From NCBI RefSeq assembly GCF_000719285.1, contig NZ_JOFS01000001.1:248001-312000 (forward strand): a DNA stretch of 64,000 nucleotides, read 5' to 3'. Numbering within the stretch: position 1 is the stretch's first letter; every line of letters starts with the position of its first letter. The notes under the pieces are model-generated. The model was not told the DNA's origin, did not search any database, and saw nothing but the letters and a program-made list of their open reading frames with translations. Source of the DNA: Streptomyces bicolor. Lineage in GTDB: Bacteria; Actinomycetota; Actinomycetes; Streptomycetales; Streptomycetaceae. A program made the translations under genes and the position numbers. Below, one piece after another: positions 43,844 to 52,924 of the stretch.

Positions 43844-44989
43844 ATGGCTGCCGTGGTGCGAAATCAGCAAAGGCGGACGCCGCCTGACGGGTTGTTCGAA
43901 CTCGCCGCGGAATACAAAGAGATTCTCGCCTTGTTCGATGGTCCCGCCGCGATACGCCGGGTTGTGGAAACCGTGCCCGCCCTGTGCGGCGTGGATGCGG
44001 CCTGGGTCGGCGAACCCCACGGCACGGACAGTCTTGTCCTGAGGCATACGCTGAACATCCGCTCGCCCGAGGTCAATGGACTTGTCATCCCGGCGGGCCG
44101 TGGACTGGGTGGTCAGGTTCTCGTGGAACGCCGCCCGCTGTGGGTGAGGGACTACACGCGGGCGGCGACCATCACCCACCATTTCAACCCCGTGGTGCAG
44201 GCCGAGGACGTCGGCGCCATGATCGCCGTACCCATGGTCCACGGGGGCCGGCTGCTGGGTGTGCTGTACGGCGCCAACCGGTTCGCGGCGTCGTACGACG
44301 ACCGGGCGACACAGCTCTTCGAGCAGGCCGGCGCACGGGCGGCGGCCGCGGCGGTCGTCGCGGAGCGAACCCGGCATGCTGCCGAGGTGGCGGTGCACGA
44401 GGAGCGGCGGCGGGTGGCCCTCGATCTTCACGACACCGTCGGGGCCATGCTCTTCACCATCGGCGCCGGAATCCGGGGTCTCCTCGCCGAACTGCCCCCT
44501 GGAGACAGGCTCCACGGTCGGCTGAGCGACCTCGAAGAACAGGCGGCCGAAGCCGCAGCCGCGCTGCGCGGGTCACTGCACGCGCTGAGCGCTCCGCCGG
44601 ACCGGGTCGCGCTGGGGGTGGCCCTGCGCGGCGACTGCCGCGCCTTCCAGGAACGTACCGGCATCGTCGCCCGGCTCATCACCGTCACCGAGCTGCCGCC
44701 GCTGCCGCCAGCGCATGTCAGAGCACTCACCGACACGGCGAAGGAAGCACTGTTGAACGTGGAGAAGCACGCCCGGGCTCGATCCGTCGTGGTCAGCGTG
44801 TTCGCCGCCTCCGACGGGGTCACCGTGCGGATCGCCGACGACGGTGTGGGCCTCCCGCCTGCGGGACGAACACGCGAAGGGCTCGGCGTGGCCGCCATGT
44901 CCGAGCGTCTGGCACGGGTGGGCGGACGGCTGAGCATGGGTCGCAACGAGGACGGCGGAGTCACCGTCCAGGCGTGGGTTCCGGCATGA
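43844..44989 (+). CDS. GAF-domain sensor histidine kinase, copy 1
   Basis: 381 residues. A GAF domain (about 25-170: AAWVGEPHG, GLGGQVLVERRPLWVRDYTRA, AVPMVHGGRLLGVLYGANRF) precedes a HisKA_3 dimerisation helix with the phospho-His in ERRRVALDLHDTVGAMLF (about 195). A HATPase_c domain follows (NVEKHARARSVVVSVFAASD, IADDGVGLP, GVAAMSERLARVGGRLSM). No membrane segment, so it senses an intracellular or redox signal. It is a close paralogue, equal in length, of the kinase at 53.5 kb. The cognate regulator gene overlaps by four bases but is a remnant, so this kinase is an orphan or acts through the other regulator. Confidence 0.92.
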   Translation: MAAVVRNQQRRTPPDGLFELAAEYKEILALFDGPAAIRRVVETVPALCGVDAAWVGEPHGTDSLVLRHTLNIRSPEVNGLVIPAGRGLGGQVLVERRPLWVRDYTRAATITHHFNPVVQAEDVGAMIAVPMVHGGRLLGVLYGANRFAASYDDRATQLFEQAGARAAAAAVVAERTRHAAEVAVHEERRRVALDLHDTVGAMLFTIGAGIRGLLAELPPGDRLHGRLSDLEEQAAEAAAALRGSLHALSAPPDRVALGVALRGDCRAFQERTGIVARLITVTELPPLPPAHVRALTDTAKEALLNVEKHARARSVVVSVFAASDGVTVRIADDGVGLPPAGRTREGLGVAAMSERLARVGGRLSMGRNEDGGVTVQAWVPA

Positions 44990-45123
44990 GCAAGGAGAAG
45001 GTGGGCGTCCTGGTCGTCGACGAACACCCGACCGTCCTTCGTCGGCACAATCCGCCAGGTGCACGCCATTCAGGACCCTTGACCCGATTCAGTCAGCCAA
45101 TGCTCGAACCCCCTCGGGAATGA
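44986..45123 (+). pseudogene. Response-regulator remnant with internal deletion
   Basis: Starts like the intact paralogue (MSKEKVGVLVVDEHPTVL versus KVSVLVVDDHPIVL). The phospho-acceptor region is then missing. In the +2 frame, FVGTIRQVHAIQDP (45038-45079, then TGA) matches receiver helix 5 of the paralogue (LVDTIRRVNAGERV). About 100 codons of receiver have been deleted with a frame change, and the LuxR HTH is absent. The start overlaps the kinase stop (ATGA), as in the intact pair. Confidence 0.75.
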
Positions 45124-46641
45124 CGCGTCCGGTTCCCTGAGTACGACAGGAACACCCACCACCCGGCGAGTGGCGGCGGGCGTCACCGCAAGGCGACTGT
45201 TCCGGCCCGGGATGAGCAGTCCGCCGTCCGACAGGACGAACTGGAAGCCCGCGGTCCAGTCATCGGCGGCCTCGGTGCATGGACGCATTTCGAGCTCGAC
45301 CACCTTTGCCGAGTCCAGGCACAGGCCCGGGTCGGCGTGGCTGCGCAGCAGCCCGTCCGGGCCCAGGTCCCACAGCTGGGTGGCCACCGGCGCGCACGTG
45401 GAGGTCACCGCGGTGGCGCCGGCGACGGCCTCACGGTTCCCGATGTCGAGGCACAGACCGGTCGCCACGTTGTGGAAGCGGGCGTTCAGGACCGGGGCCG
45501 GCCGGTTGCCGCCGGGAGTGGCTTGCGCGGATGCGGCCTGCGTGGGGGTCGATTCCGCTGTCCCGTCATCGGCCCTGGGATCGGTCGGCCATCCGCTGAG
45601 GAGGACTCCGGTGACCGCTCCCACGAGGACCCCCGAGGTGACGACGATCCCGCCGAAGAGGAGGCCCGCTCGACGACGAGCCGCCCGTCGGGCACTGCGC
45701 ATCCCGGCGCGGGCCACTGGCGTGTACAAGGGCCGGGATTGTGGCGGCGCATGGGGTGTGGGCACCGCCGTGGACGCACGCGCGCGGCGGGCTCGGCAGA
45801 GGGTGAGGTAGTCCTCCGCCCCGAAGCCCAGCACCGCTTCGGCGAGCAGCAAAGGCAGGCGCTCCGGCGTGCGGTCGAGCTGATCCGTGGCAGCGCGGCA
45901 GTACGCGCACTCCGTCAGGTGGTGGTGCAGGTCCGGCACGGTCTCCGTGACCTGACCGCGGTCGGTGGAGACATCGATGAGGCGGTTGTAGCGGCGGCAG
46001 TCCTGCTCGGGAGCGAAGTCGAGGTGGGCCTGGCGGCACACGGTTCGTAACTGAGCGCGGGCCCGGTGGAGTTTGATGCGGGCCGTGGCCAGGTCCAGTC
46101 CGGCATGGGAGGCGGCCTCCGCAAGGTCCTCCGCCTCGACTTCGGTGTGCCACAGCAATGACCGCAGTTGTTCCGGAAGCTGCTGGAAGCCATGGAGGAG
46201 CAGGTGCCGTTCGCGCCGCAGGACGGTCGCGGACGGCACCTGCCCGTCCGCCCCGGTGCGCAGGCCCTCCCGCAGATCGAACCGCCGTTCGTCGGCGTCC
46301 CACTCCTCGGCGGTCTCGATGACGGCTCCGAGCAGATGGCAGCGCCACGGCCAGCTCGGCCCGGCCGCGCTGTCGAGCTGCCGCCGGAACGCCGCCTGTG
46401 CGAGCGCCTTGGCGGCCTGGGAGGAATTCGTGCACAGCGTCGTGTACTCCAGGACGGGCGCCCAGTGCCGTGCGAGCAGGTCCGTCACGAGAGGTGAGAC
46501 CGTCGACGGCCGCGGCCCAGTACGGAGCGGGTGAGAAGGCCGCTCCTCGGCGTCGACGTCGGCCCGGCCGTCATCGCCGGTCACCGGCCGACCGTGCTCG
46601 GTGCCGTCGCGGCCCACCTGCGTAGTGCGTTTCAGAAGCAT
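45070..46641 (-). CDS. Sigma-factor-like / zinc-finger / RICIN-lectin membrane protein
   Basis: 523 residues from the ATG at 46641 (MLLKRTTQVGRDGTEHG), the start used by streptomycete relatives as I remember them; the frame is open further upstream. Residues ~45-250 resemble an ECF-type sigma factor (LPEQLRSLLWHTEVEAEDLA, ARIKLHRARAQLRTVCRQ as region-4-like helices). A ZAS-like anti-sigma motif follows, HHLTECAYCRAATDQL (H-x3-C-x2-C). One transmembrane segment lies at about 357-380. The external part has a Thr/Pro linker and a RICIN beta-trefoil (RFHNVATGLCLDIGNRE, QLWDLGPDGLLRSHADPGLC). A membrane protein joining transcription-factor-like and carbohydrate-binding parts suggests envelope sensing; this is inference. 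Confidence 0.82.
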   Translation of the reverse strand: MLLKRTTQVGRDGTEHGRPVTGDDGRADVDAEERPSHPLRTGPRPSTVSPLVTDLLARHWAPVLEYTTLCTNSSQAAKALAQAAFRRQLDSAAGPSWPWRCHLLGAVIETAEEWDADERRFDLREGLRTGADGQVPSATVLRRERHLLLHGFQQLPEQLRSLLWHTEVEAEDLAEAASHAGLDLATARIKLHRARAQLRTVCRQAHLDFAPEQDCRRYNRLIDVSTDRGQVTETVPDLHHHLTECAYCRAATDQLDRTPERLPLLLAEAVLGFGAEDYLTLCRARRARASTAVPTPHAPPQSRPLYTPVARAGMRSARRAARRRAGLLFGGIVVTSGVLVGAVTGVLLSGWPTDPRADDGTAESTPTQAASAQATPGGNRPAPVLNARFHNVATGLCLDIGNREAVAGATAVTSTCAPVATQLWDLGPDGLLRSHADPGLCLDSAKVVELEMRPCTEAADDWTAGFQFVLSDGGLLIPGRNSRLAVTPAATRRVVGVPVVLREPDASFPRGFEHWLTESGQGS

Positions 46642-46876
46642 CCGAGCCCCCGTCGCCACGTACCCACTGCTACACAGGGCGATCTTGCGCCCGTGGGCAA
46701 CTGTGCGGAAGCTCCACTCGGAGGTCTCCATCCGCAGACGGACACCGTCCCGTTGCACGGATCCCCGCGGCACCTCGCACGGAGAGGGCCCCGCGCGGTT
46801 CCCTCCCCCGCACGGGACCCGTGGCCGGGTGGACGGCCTTTCGCAGCCGTTCCCCGGACCGCCGTCACGCCCTGGT

Positions 46877-47545
46877 TCAGGCGGGCCGCGTCGTGAAGAT
46901 CGCGGCCGCTCGGGCGGGCAGTCGGTAGCTGTAGGTCGTGGCACCCCACCGGACGTCGAACGTGGCAGGGTCGGCGCCGGAGTTGTACGCCACCGACAGC
47001 CGGGTGCCGTCGGGCAGGGTCGCGTTCTTGCGCTGGACACCGCCGTTGGTGGCCGCGGTCGAGGGCGAAGCCGCGGTGGCCGACCCGTCGGGAGCGAGAA
47101 CGGACACCTCGTGGATGGACCACCAGCTACCGGATGCGGACCTGTTGACCACCCGTATGTAGCGGGCGCTCGTGGCGGGCAGCTGGATCCGGGTCACGGT
47201 GCTGCCCGGTCCGGTGGCGATCGGTCGGCCCCAGGTGGCGCCGTCGTCGGAGGCGTACACCTCGTACTGGCCGGCGAAGTCACCGGACGAGGCGGTGCTG
47301 TCCAGGACGATCTGGCTGAACGTCCGCTTCGAGCCCAGGTCGACCTGGAACCAGTCCCCGGACTGCATGCCGTGCCCGGAGCTCCACCGGGTGGCGGGGT
47401 CGCCGTCGATGGCCTTGGACGGCGGGTCGTCGGTGCTGCTTGACGAGGCCGATGCCTGCCGGGCGAGCAGGCCCTGTCGCAGGTGATCACGCTCGTCGGC
47501 GCCGCGGTCGCGGCTGTAGGCCGCGCTCTCGGCCGAGAGCGTCAC
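46877..47545 (-). pseudogene. F5/8-type-C (CBM32-like) domain fragment of a secreted glycosidase
   Basis: The 222-codon frame holds one complete discoidin-like domain: SKAIDGDPATRWSSGHGMQS, GDWFQVDLGSKRTFSQIVLD, GQYEVYASDDGATWG and ARYIRVVNRSASGSWWSIHE. A beta-sandwich tail ends GATTYSYRLPARAAAIFTTR. Such pieces form the C-terminus of large secreted glycosidases. No signal peptide or catalytic domain precedes it, and the N-terminal residues (SAESAAYSRDRGADERDH) look like a junction. It is a 3' gene fragment. Confidence 0.6.
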
Positions 47546-47648
47546 CGAGGGCCACCCCGCCCATGAGTACTTCCGCGACGGCTACGCCAGTCTGCGCACC
47601 CTGGTCACCGAAGCACTCCTGGCAGACCTCGCGGGCACATCCAGCTGA
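47530..47648 (+). pseudogene. Possible TetR-type C-terminal fragment
   Basis: The plus-strand frame reads TEGHPAHEYFRDGYASLRTL and VTEALLADLAGTSS before TGA at 47646-47648. It has the helical look of a TetR-family C-terminus. It is open at the 5' end where it meets the glycosidase fragment. Weak evidence. Confidence 0.25.
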
Positions 47649-47651
47649 CGG

Positions 47652-48275
47652 TCAGTGCGGCAGGCGGGGCGTGATCTGGCGGGCCAGCGGTACGAGCTGG
47701 TCGGTGCCCTTTGATCCGTTTGATCCGCCGGTCTCCGCGAGGGTGAGTACCCAGACGCGCGCGCCGTTGCGCCACACCAAGAAAGCGATGTTCTGCGCCT
47801 GTTCCACAACGTAGCCGCGTTCACTGAAGGCGGCCTGTCCCAGCCCGGAGACTTCCGTGACCCGTACGTCACGCATGCCTGCCGACGAGGGGTCCTTGAC
47901 CAGGCTGTGCGCCGCGGAGAGCTCGGCGTCGTAGGAGCGCGTGGCGGGGGTGAGGCTCAGCAGAGCCGTGCCGTCGGCATTGGCGTAGCTGCAGACATCC
48001 GGGGCGGTGCCTTTGTTGGGGTCGACCTGAGTTGCGGGCTGCAGGTCGGGCCGTACCTTTCGGGCCGCGGTCAGGTCGAAGGCGGTGCACAGTCGCGACG
48101 GCGGCAGTGTCCTGACCGAGGGGGAAGGAGCGGAGACGGGAGTCGGGGAGGCGGCCGAATGCTGGGCAGGGTCGGGAGCCGAGGAGGCGTTGTCGCTGGT
48201 ACAGGACGTCAGCAGAGCGCACAGGGCGACGGCGGTGGCCGGGAGGGCGGCGCGTACGGAACGGCGCAGGTTCAT
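47652..48275 (-). CDS. DUF3558-type lipoprotein
   Basis: 207 residues from the ATG at 48275. The signal peptide ends in a lipobox ALLTSC (about residue 25). A Ser/Pro/Ala linker follows, then a DUF3558 domain with paired cysteines: PPSRLCTAFDLTAARKVRPD, APDVCSYANADGTALLSLTP and VSGLGQAAFSERGYVVEQAQ, FLVWRNGARVWVLTL. It is anchored to the outer face of the membrane. Function is unknown. It is followed by fragments on the left. Confidence 0.83.
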   Translation of the reverse strand: MNLRRSVRAALPATAVALCALLTSCTSDNASSAPDPAQHSAASPTPVSAPSPSVRTLPPSRLCTAFDLTAARKVRPDLQPATQVDPNKGTAPDVCSYANADGTALLSLTPATRSYDAELSAAHSLVKDPSSAGMRDVRVTEVSGLGQAAFSERGYVVEQAQNIAFLVWRNGARVWVLTLAETGGSNGSKGTDQLVPLARQITPRLPH

Positions 48276-48397
48276 GGGAGGGGTTCCTCGCGAGGTCGAG
48301 AGGGTGCACCGACCAGCGGGTCGGAACGGGGGCGGGGGCCGGCCCGGCCCGTACACCGTGGGCACACGGGATAGCGAGGCCGGGCCGGCCCGGGCGG

Positions 48398-49063
48398 TCA
48401 GGAGTAGACGTTGTACGTCCCGTAGTCCCTGACCCGGAGGTTGGTCTGCCACTTGCCCCACTGGTAGTCGCCGTCCCACCAGAACCGCTGCTTGCCGTCA
48501 CCGCAGGTGGAACCGTCGGTCCGGAAGGCACCGACAAAGGTGCCCTGGGTCCAGCGGCGCTCCACGACGGAGACGGGCTGGGCGTACTGCCCCGGCTGCA
48601 GGTTGACGGTGAAGCTGTAGGTGGTGGTCGTGGACCCGTTGCGCCCGTAGGAGGGGGTGAGACTGCCGAGTACGTCCTTCACGTACGGGATGGGGACGTT
48701 GATGCTGAGGCCGACCTGCCACTGCCAGCCCGCCGTCTTCGACTCGTCCCAGCGGTAGGAGCAGCTGGGAACATTCCAGGGGCACCGGAACGTGGGCCCT
48801 CGCCATACCGAGTCCTGCCAGGTCTTGCGGTCCTGGGTCTGCCCCTTCGCCCAGGTGGTGTCGCCCTTGCGGAAGCTGTAGCCGTCCGACTTGAAGCACC
48901 AGGTCCGCGCCGAGGCAGTGCCCGGAGCGGCCAGCAATATGAGGGGAGCGAGACCCAGACTCATGGCCGGCGCAAGCCAGCGGCGGCGCCGGCTGTTCTT
49001 CTGGCTCTTCATCTGCCTCTCGGCAGGCTTCCCGTCATGGGTCGCCTCAGTGGGGGGCTGCAC
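48398..49063 (-). CDS. Secreted protein rich in Trp and Cys, unknown
   Basis: 221 residues from a GTG at 49063 (AGGAG seven bases upstream); an ATG at 49012 gives 204 residues. A signal peptide (RRRRWLAPAMSLGLAPLILLAAPGTASA) precedes a mature domain of ~170 residues. It is rich in Trp and aromatic residues, with four Cys (RTWCFKSDGYSF, FRCPWNVPSCSYRWDESKTA, TCGDGKQRFWWDGDY) probably forming disulfides. I do not recognise the family. It is co-directional with a second small secreted protein to the right. Confidence 0.75.
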   Translation of the reverse strand: MQPPTEATHDGKPAERQMKSQKNSRRRRWLAPAMSLGLAPLILLAAPGTASARTWCFKSDGYSFRKGDTTWAKGQTQDRKTWQDSVWRGPTFRCPWNVPSCSYRWDESKTAGWQWQVGLSINVPIPYVKDVLGSLTPSYGRNGSTTTTYSFTVNLQPGQYAQPVSVVERRWTQGTFVGAFRTDGSTCGDGKQRFWWDGDYQWGKWQTNLRVRDYGTYNVYS

Positions 49064-49150
49064 TTGATTACTCCTGTGGTCATGTGGGTCGTGAATTGCA
49101 CGCGGGTGCGGCAAGGCTTTTCTCGGGTCTTCCGGCTCAGGCGTTCCGGC

Positions 49151-49627
49151 TCAGCCGGAGTAAGCCTTGAGCACCCACCACTGGTCCTGGCTCGGGCCGA
49201 CCCAGTAGCCGTGCCAGGCGCCGGACTTGGACCAGCCCTCGCAGTTCTTGGCGGTGTACGCCGTGACGGAGACCTTGTCTCTGCCGGAGAACCACACCTG
49301 GGAATAGGTGCTGGTGTGACCGCCGGGCCTGGAGCCGATCAGGCACCGGTTCCATGTCCTGCCGTTGGGCTGCGTCACGTTGAGGCGCCAACTGTGGACG
49401 CCATGGGTGTGGTTGTCGATCCAGACGCACCCGGTGAAAACGGGTGAGTTGCAGTGCGGAACGGCGCTCGCCGGGCCTGCGCCCAGGGCCAGGTAAGCCG
49501 CGGCGATTCCTGCGACGCCGACGATGCTGGCAACGCTCTTACGGAGTGAACGGGACAAAGCGCCCGCTCCCTTCTTCTTGGTCGGTCTACGTGTGTCTGT
49601 TCGGCGCGATTCGGTTCGCGTGATCAC
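49151..49627 (-). CDS. Small secreted Cys/Trp-rich protein, unknown
   Basis: 158 codons from a GTG at 49627; a TTG at about 49561 behind GGGAG is an alternative start (SRSLRKSVASIVGVAGIAAA). The signal peptide ends near GPASAVPHC. The mature ~100 residues contain CNSPVFTGCVWIDNHTHGVH, RTWNRCLIGSRPGGHTST and TAKNCEGWSKSGAWHGYWVG, four Cys and many Trp. It resembles its neighbour at 48.4-49.1 kb in general character but not obviously in sequence. Function is unknown; both could be secreted effectors or envelope proteins. Confidence 0.7.
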   Translation of the reverse strand: MITRTESRRTDTRRPTKKKGAGALSRSLRKSVASIVGVAGIAAAYLALGAGPASAVPHCNSPVFTGCVWIDNHTHGVHSWRLNVTQPNGRTWNRCLIGSRPGGHTSTYSQVWFSGRDKVSVTAYTAKNCEGWSKSGAWHGYWVGPSQDQWWVLKAYSG

Positions 49628-49648
49628 GCGCTCGACTCCGCCGCCGCC

Positions 49649-51220
49649 TCACGCGTCGAGCAGGCGGTCGGCAAGCTCTCGCTTGAGGATCTTGCCGGTC
49701 GCGGTCATGGGCAGCTCCTCCCGGAACTCGATGATCCGGGGGTACTTGTGGCCGGCCATGTTCTGCCGGCACCAGGCGACGAGGTCCGCCTCGGTGAGCG
49801 CGGCTCCGGGCCGGCGGATGACGAAGGCTTTGACCTCTTCTCCGTGGCTCACGTGGGGCACTCCGACGACGGCGGCGAGGCTGACGTCCGGGTGGGTGTG
49901 GATCACCTCTTCGAGTTCACGGGGGTAGACGTTGAAGCCGCCGCGGATGATGAGGTCCTTGGTGCGGTCGACGACGTAGACGTAGCCGTCCGCGTCGCGC
50001 CTGCCGATGTCGCCGGTGCTGAACCAGCCGTGGGGATCGATGGCCTCCGCCGTCGCCTGGGGGCGGTTGAGGTAGCCCTTCATCACGTTGTGCCCCCGGA
50101 TGCGGATCTCGCCCGGTTCGCCGACCTCGGCCTCCGTGCCGTCGCGCCGGACGACCCGCACCTCCACACCCCATGCAGGAAGCCCGACCGAGCCGGGTTT
50201 GCGGGGCCGGTCGATGCGGTTGAACGTCGCGATGGGGCTGGTCTCGGAGAGGCCGTAGCCTTCCAGGATGGGCACGCAGAAGCGTTCCTCGAAGCCCTTC
50301 AGCACCTCCACCGGAAGGGCCGATCCACCGGAGACCCCGAGGCGCAGGTTCGCCGCGATGGCCGCCAGGGCCGGTCCGTCGACGCCCTCGTGGTTCAGGA
50401 GGGACCAGTACATGGTGGGTACTCCGGCGAAGAAGGTGACGTGTTCACGCACCATCAGCTCCAAGGCGGCCTGGGCCTCGAAGCGCGGCATGAGCACGAT
50501 GGTCGTACCCGTCGCGAATCCCGCGTTGAGCTGCGCGGTCTGCCCGAAGGAGTGGAACAGCGGCAGCGCCAGCAGTTGGACCTCGTCGGGCACCAGCGCG
50601 AAAAGGCGGCTCGCCAGCAGTGCGTTGTGGACCATGTTGCTGTGCGTCAGCTCGGCGCCCTTGGGGGAGCCTGTGGTACCGCTGGTGTAAAGGATGACCG
50701 CGGTGTCGGTCTCCCTCGTCTGTACGGTGTCGAACGCGGCGGGCATCCCATCGATGAACTCGGCGAGCGTCGTCGTCCGCGTGTTCTCCGGCCCGGTCAC
50801 ATCGGAGGGCGCGCCAGTCAGCAGCACGAAATGCTCACAGCCCGGCGTCGACTCGAACGCCCGCAGCCCCACCTCGGCCATCGGCAGCTGGTCCGTGCCC
50901 TCGAAGCAGAAGTAGGCGGTCGCTCCGGAGTCCTGGAGGTGGTACGCGATCTCCCGCTCGGTGAGCAGGACGTTCAGCGGTACGACGGTCGCGCCGGCCT
51001 TGAGGATGCCGTAGTAGACGACGGGGAAGTACGGCAGGTTGGGGCAGCTCAGGGCCACCCGGTCGCCGGGCCCGATACGGCGAGCAGCCAGTGCCGCCGC
51101 GACCCGGCTGGCCTCGGCGTCGATCTGCGCGTACGTCAGCCGTGTGTCACCCAGCACCACGGCGTCGCGGTCGGGCGCCTCGCGTGCGGTGTTTTCCAGC
51201 AGGACGGCGAGGTTGAGCAT
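49649..51220 (-). CDS. Long/medium-chain acyl-CoA ligase (AMP-forming)
   Basis: 523 residues, complete ANL-family enzyme. Motifs are A3 YTSGTTGSPKGAELTH (about 172), A5 EGYGLSETSP, the Asp in WFSTGDIGRRDADG, RTKDLIIRGGFNVYPRELE, and the catalytic Lys in MTATGKILKRELADR near the C-terminus. It activates a carboxylic acid to acyl-AMP and then acyl-CoA in the cytoplasm. It is transcribed with a symporter and its DUF485 partner to the right, so it probably traps the imported carboxylate as its CoA ester. The substrate is not evident. Confidence 0.92.
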   Translation of the reverse strand: MLNLAVLLENTAREAPDRDAVVLGDTRLTYAQIDAEASRVAAALAARRIGPGDRVALSCPNLPYFPVVYYGILKAGATVVPLNVLLTEREIAYHLQDSGATAYFCFEGTDQLPMAEVGLRAFESTPGCEHFVLLTGAPSDVTGPENTRTTTLAEFIDGMPAAFDTVQTRETDTAVILYTSGTTGSPKGAELTHSNMVHNALLASRLFALVPDEVQLLALPLFHSFGQTAQLNAGFATGTTIVLMPRFEAQAALELMVREHVTFFAGVPTMYWSLLNHEGVDGPALAAIAANLRLGVSGGSALPVEVLKGFEERFCVPILEGYGLSETSPIATFNRIDRPRKPGSVGLPAWGVEVRVVRRDGTEAEVGEPGEIRIRGHNVMKGYLNRPQATAEAIDPHGWFSTGDIGRRDADGYVYVVDRTKDLIIRGGFNVYPRELEEVIHTHPDVSLAAVVGVPHVSHGEEVKAFVIRRPGAALTEADLVAWCRQNMAGHKYPRIIEFREELPMTATGKILKRELADRLLDA

Positions 51221-51256
51221 GGGTGTCTCCTCGGAGGAAGCGGTACGGCTGTGTGG

Positions 51257-52924
51257 CTAGCGGGCCGTGAAGAAGGAGCCCGGGCCGGCCGGGGTGGCCC
51301 TCGCGACGGGTTCGGCACGCGGGCTTCCGATCGCGCCCTCCACGGCGACGCGGTGCTGAAGGTCGGCGAACTTCCGGACGTCGGGCGGTCTGCGGTCGAG
51401 GAAGGAGCCGAGCCAGCCGAGCAGGAAGCCAAGGGGGATGGAGACGATTCCGCAGTACCGGAGCGGGAAGACGGCGAAGTCCGCGGCCGGCAGCAGGGAG
51501 GTGGAGCTCCCCGACAGCCCGGGCGACAGGGCCCACAGCGTCAGGCTGGAGACGAGCCCTCCGTAGAGCGTCCAGCATGCTCCCCTGCTGGTGAATCCGC
51601 TCCAGTACAGGGTGTACAGCAGCGCGGGCAGGACGGTCGACGCGGCGACGGCGAAGGCCAGCGCGACAAGTGTGGTGACGTTGATGTCCTGGGCGTACAT
51701 GGACAGCGCCGTGGCGATCACGCCGATCAGGACGGCCGCGGTTCGGGCGAGGCCGACCTCCCGGGTCTCCGGTGCCCGGCCCTGCCTGAACGCGGCCTGG
51801 TACAGGTCGTGCGCCACGGCGGCGCAGGCGGCGAGTGTCGTCCCCGACACCACCGCGAGGATCGTCATGAAGGCCACGCAGGAGATCACGGTCAGCAGGA
51901 CCGTGCCGCCGAGCTGGTCCGCCAGCAGGAACGTGGCGGTGTTGCCGCTCGGGCTCTCGCGTGTGATGCGGGCCGGTCCGACCAGGGCTCCCGCCCCCAG
52001 GCCGATGAGCGCGGCCATCAGGCAGAACGCGAGGGTGAGGAGAGCCGCCCAACGGACCGTTGCGCGCGCCGCGCGCGCCGTGGGCACCGCGCTGATCCGC
52101 ATCAGCAGATGAGGCAGTCCGGCCGCGCCGAGCACGATGGCCAGTTGCAGGCTCAGCCCGTCGACCCTGCTGACCGCATCGCTCCCGACGGCCGCCCCGG
52201 GATTCAGGAACCGGTCCCCGGCGCCACTGTTGACCGCCGCCCGGTGCAGGACCTCGCCCGGGTTCCAGCCGGCCTCGGACAGCACCCGGTACGCCAGGAG
52301 CAGGCCGCCGCCCACCAGCAGACCGGCCTTCAGCAGCTGTACGACGGTGGTGGCCCGCATGCCGCCGATGGCCACGTAGAGGATCATCACGAAGCCGAGC
52401 GCCGCGACCATGCTCCGCTCGGCCGCCACCCCGGTCAGGCCCAGCACCGGTGCGGCCAGGGCGCCCGCGCCGACGAGTTGGGGGATGAGGTAGAGCAGGC
52501 AGATGACGAGCGTGGCCAGCCCGGCGGCGGCATGCACCGGGCGCGGGTTCAGCCGCCGGGCCAGACAGTCTCCGACGGTGAAGCGGCCCGTGCTGTGGTA
52601 CGGCTCGGCGATCAGGAACTGGATGACGATCCAGCTGACGACCGGCCCCAAGAGGAAGATCATCATGCCGTCGTAGCCGGTCAACGCCACCAGACCCGGC
52701 GTACCGAGGAGGGTGGCGGCCGACATGTAGCTGCCGAAGAGGGCCAGCCCGGCCCGGGCCGGGGACAGCCGCCGGTCGCCGAGGTAGAAGCCGCCGTCGG
52801 CGCCGTCGGCGCCGTCCCCCGTGGTGACCAGCACGGCCAGGAACAGCGCGCAGCAGACGAAGGGCGCGAAGACGGTGAAGACGTGGAAGGACGGGGCGGC
52901 GGTCAGTTCGAGGGCGAGGCTCAT
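51257..52924 (-). CDS. Sodium/solute symporter (ActP-like carboxylate permease)
   Basis: 555 residues from the ATG at 52924. About 13 transmembrane helices. SSS-family features are FYLGDRRLSPARAGLALFGSYMSAATLLGTPGLV in helix 2, GLPHLLMRISAVPTARAARATVRWA and the CVAFMTILAVVSGTTLAACAAVAHDLYQ segment, as in cation/acetate symporters. It overlaps the upstream DUF485 gene by four bases, the standard ActP arrangement. With the acyl-CoA ligase downstream it should import a short- or medium-chain carboxylate with Na+ or H+. Confidence 0.9.
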   Translation of the reverse strand: MSLALELTAAPSFHVFTVFAPFVCCALFLAVLVTTGDGADGADGGFYLGDRRLSPARAGLALFGSYMSAATLLGTPGLVALTGYDGMMIFLLGPVVSWIVIQFLIAEPYHSTGRFTVGDCLARRLNPRPVHAAAGLATLVICLLYLIPQLVGAGALAAPVLGLTGVAAERSMVAALGFVMILYVAIGGMRATTVVQLLKAGLLVGGGLLLAYRVLSEAGWNPGEVLHRAAVNSGAGDRFLNPGAAVGSDAVSRVDGLSLQLAIVLGAAGLPHLLMRISAVPTARAARATVRWAALLTLAFCLMAALIGLGAGALVGPARITRESPSGNTATFLLADQLGGTVLLTVISCVAFMTILAVVSGTTLAACAAVAHDLYQAAFRQGRAPETREVGLARTAAVLIGVIATALSMYAQDINVTTLVALAFAVAASTVLPALLYTLYWSGFTSRGACWTLYGGLVSSLTLWALSPGLSGSSTSLLPAADFAVFPLRYCGIVSIPLGFLLGWLGSFLDRRPPDVRKFADLQHRVAVEGAIGSPRAEPVARATPAGPGSFFTAR

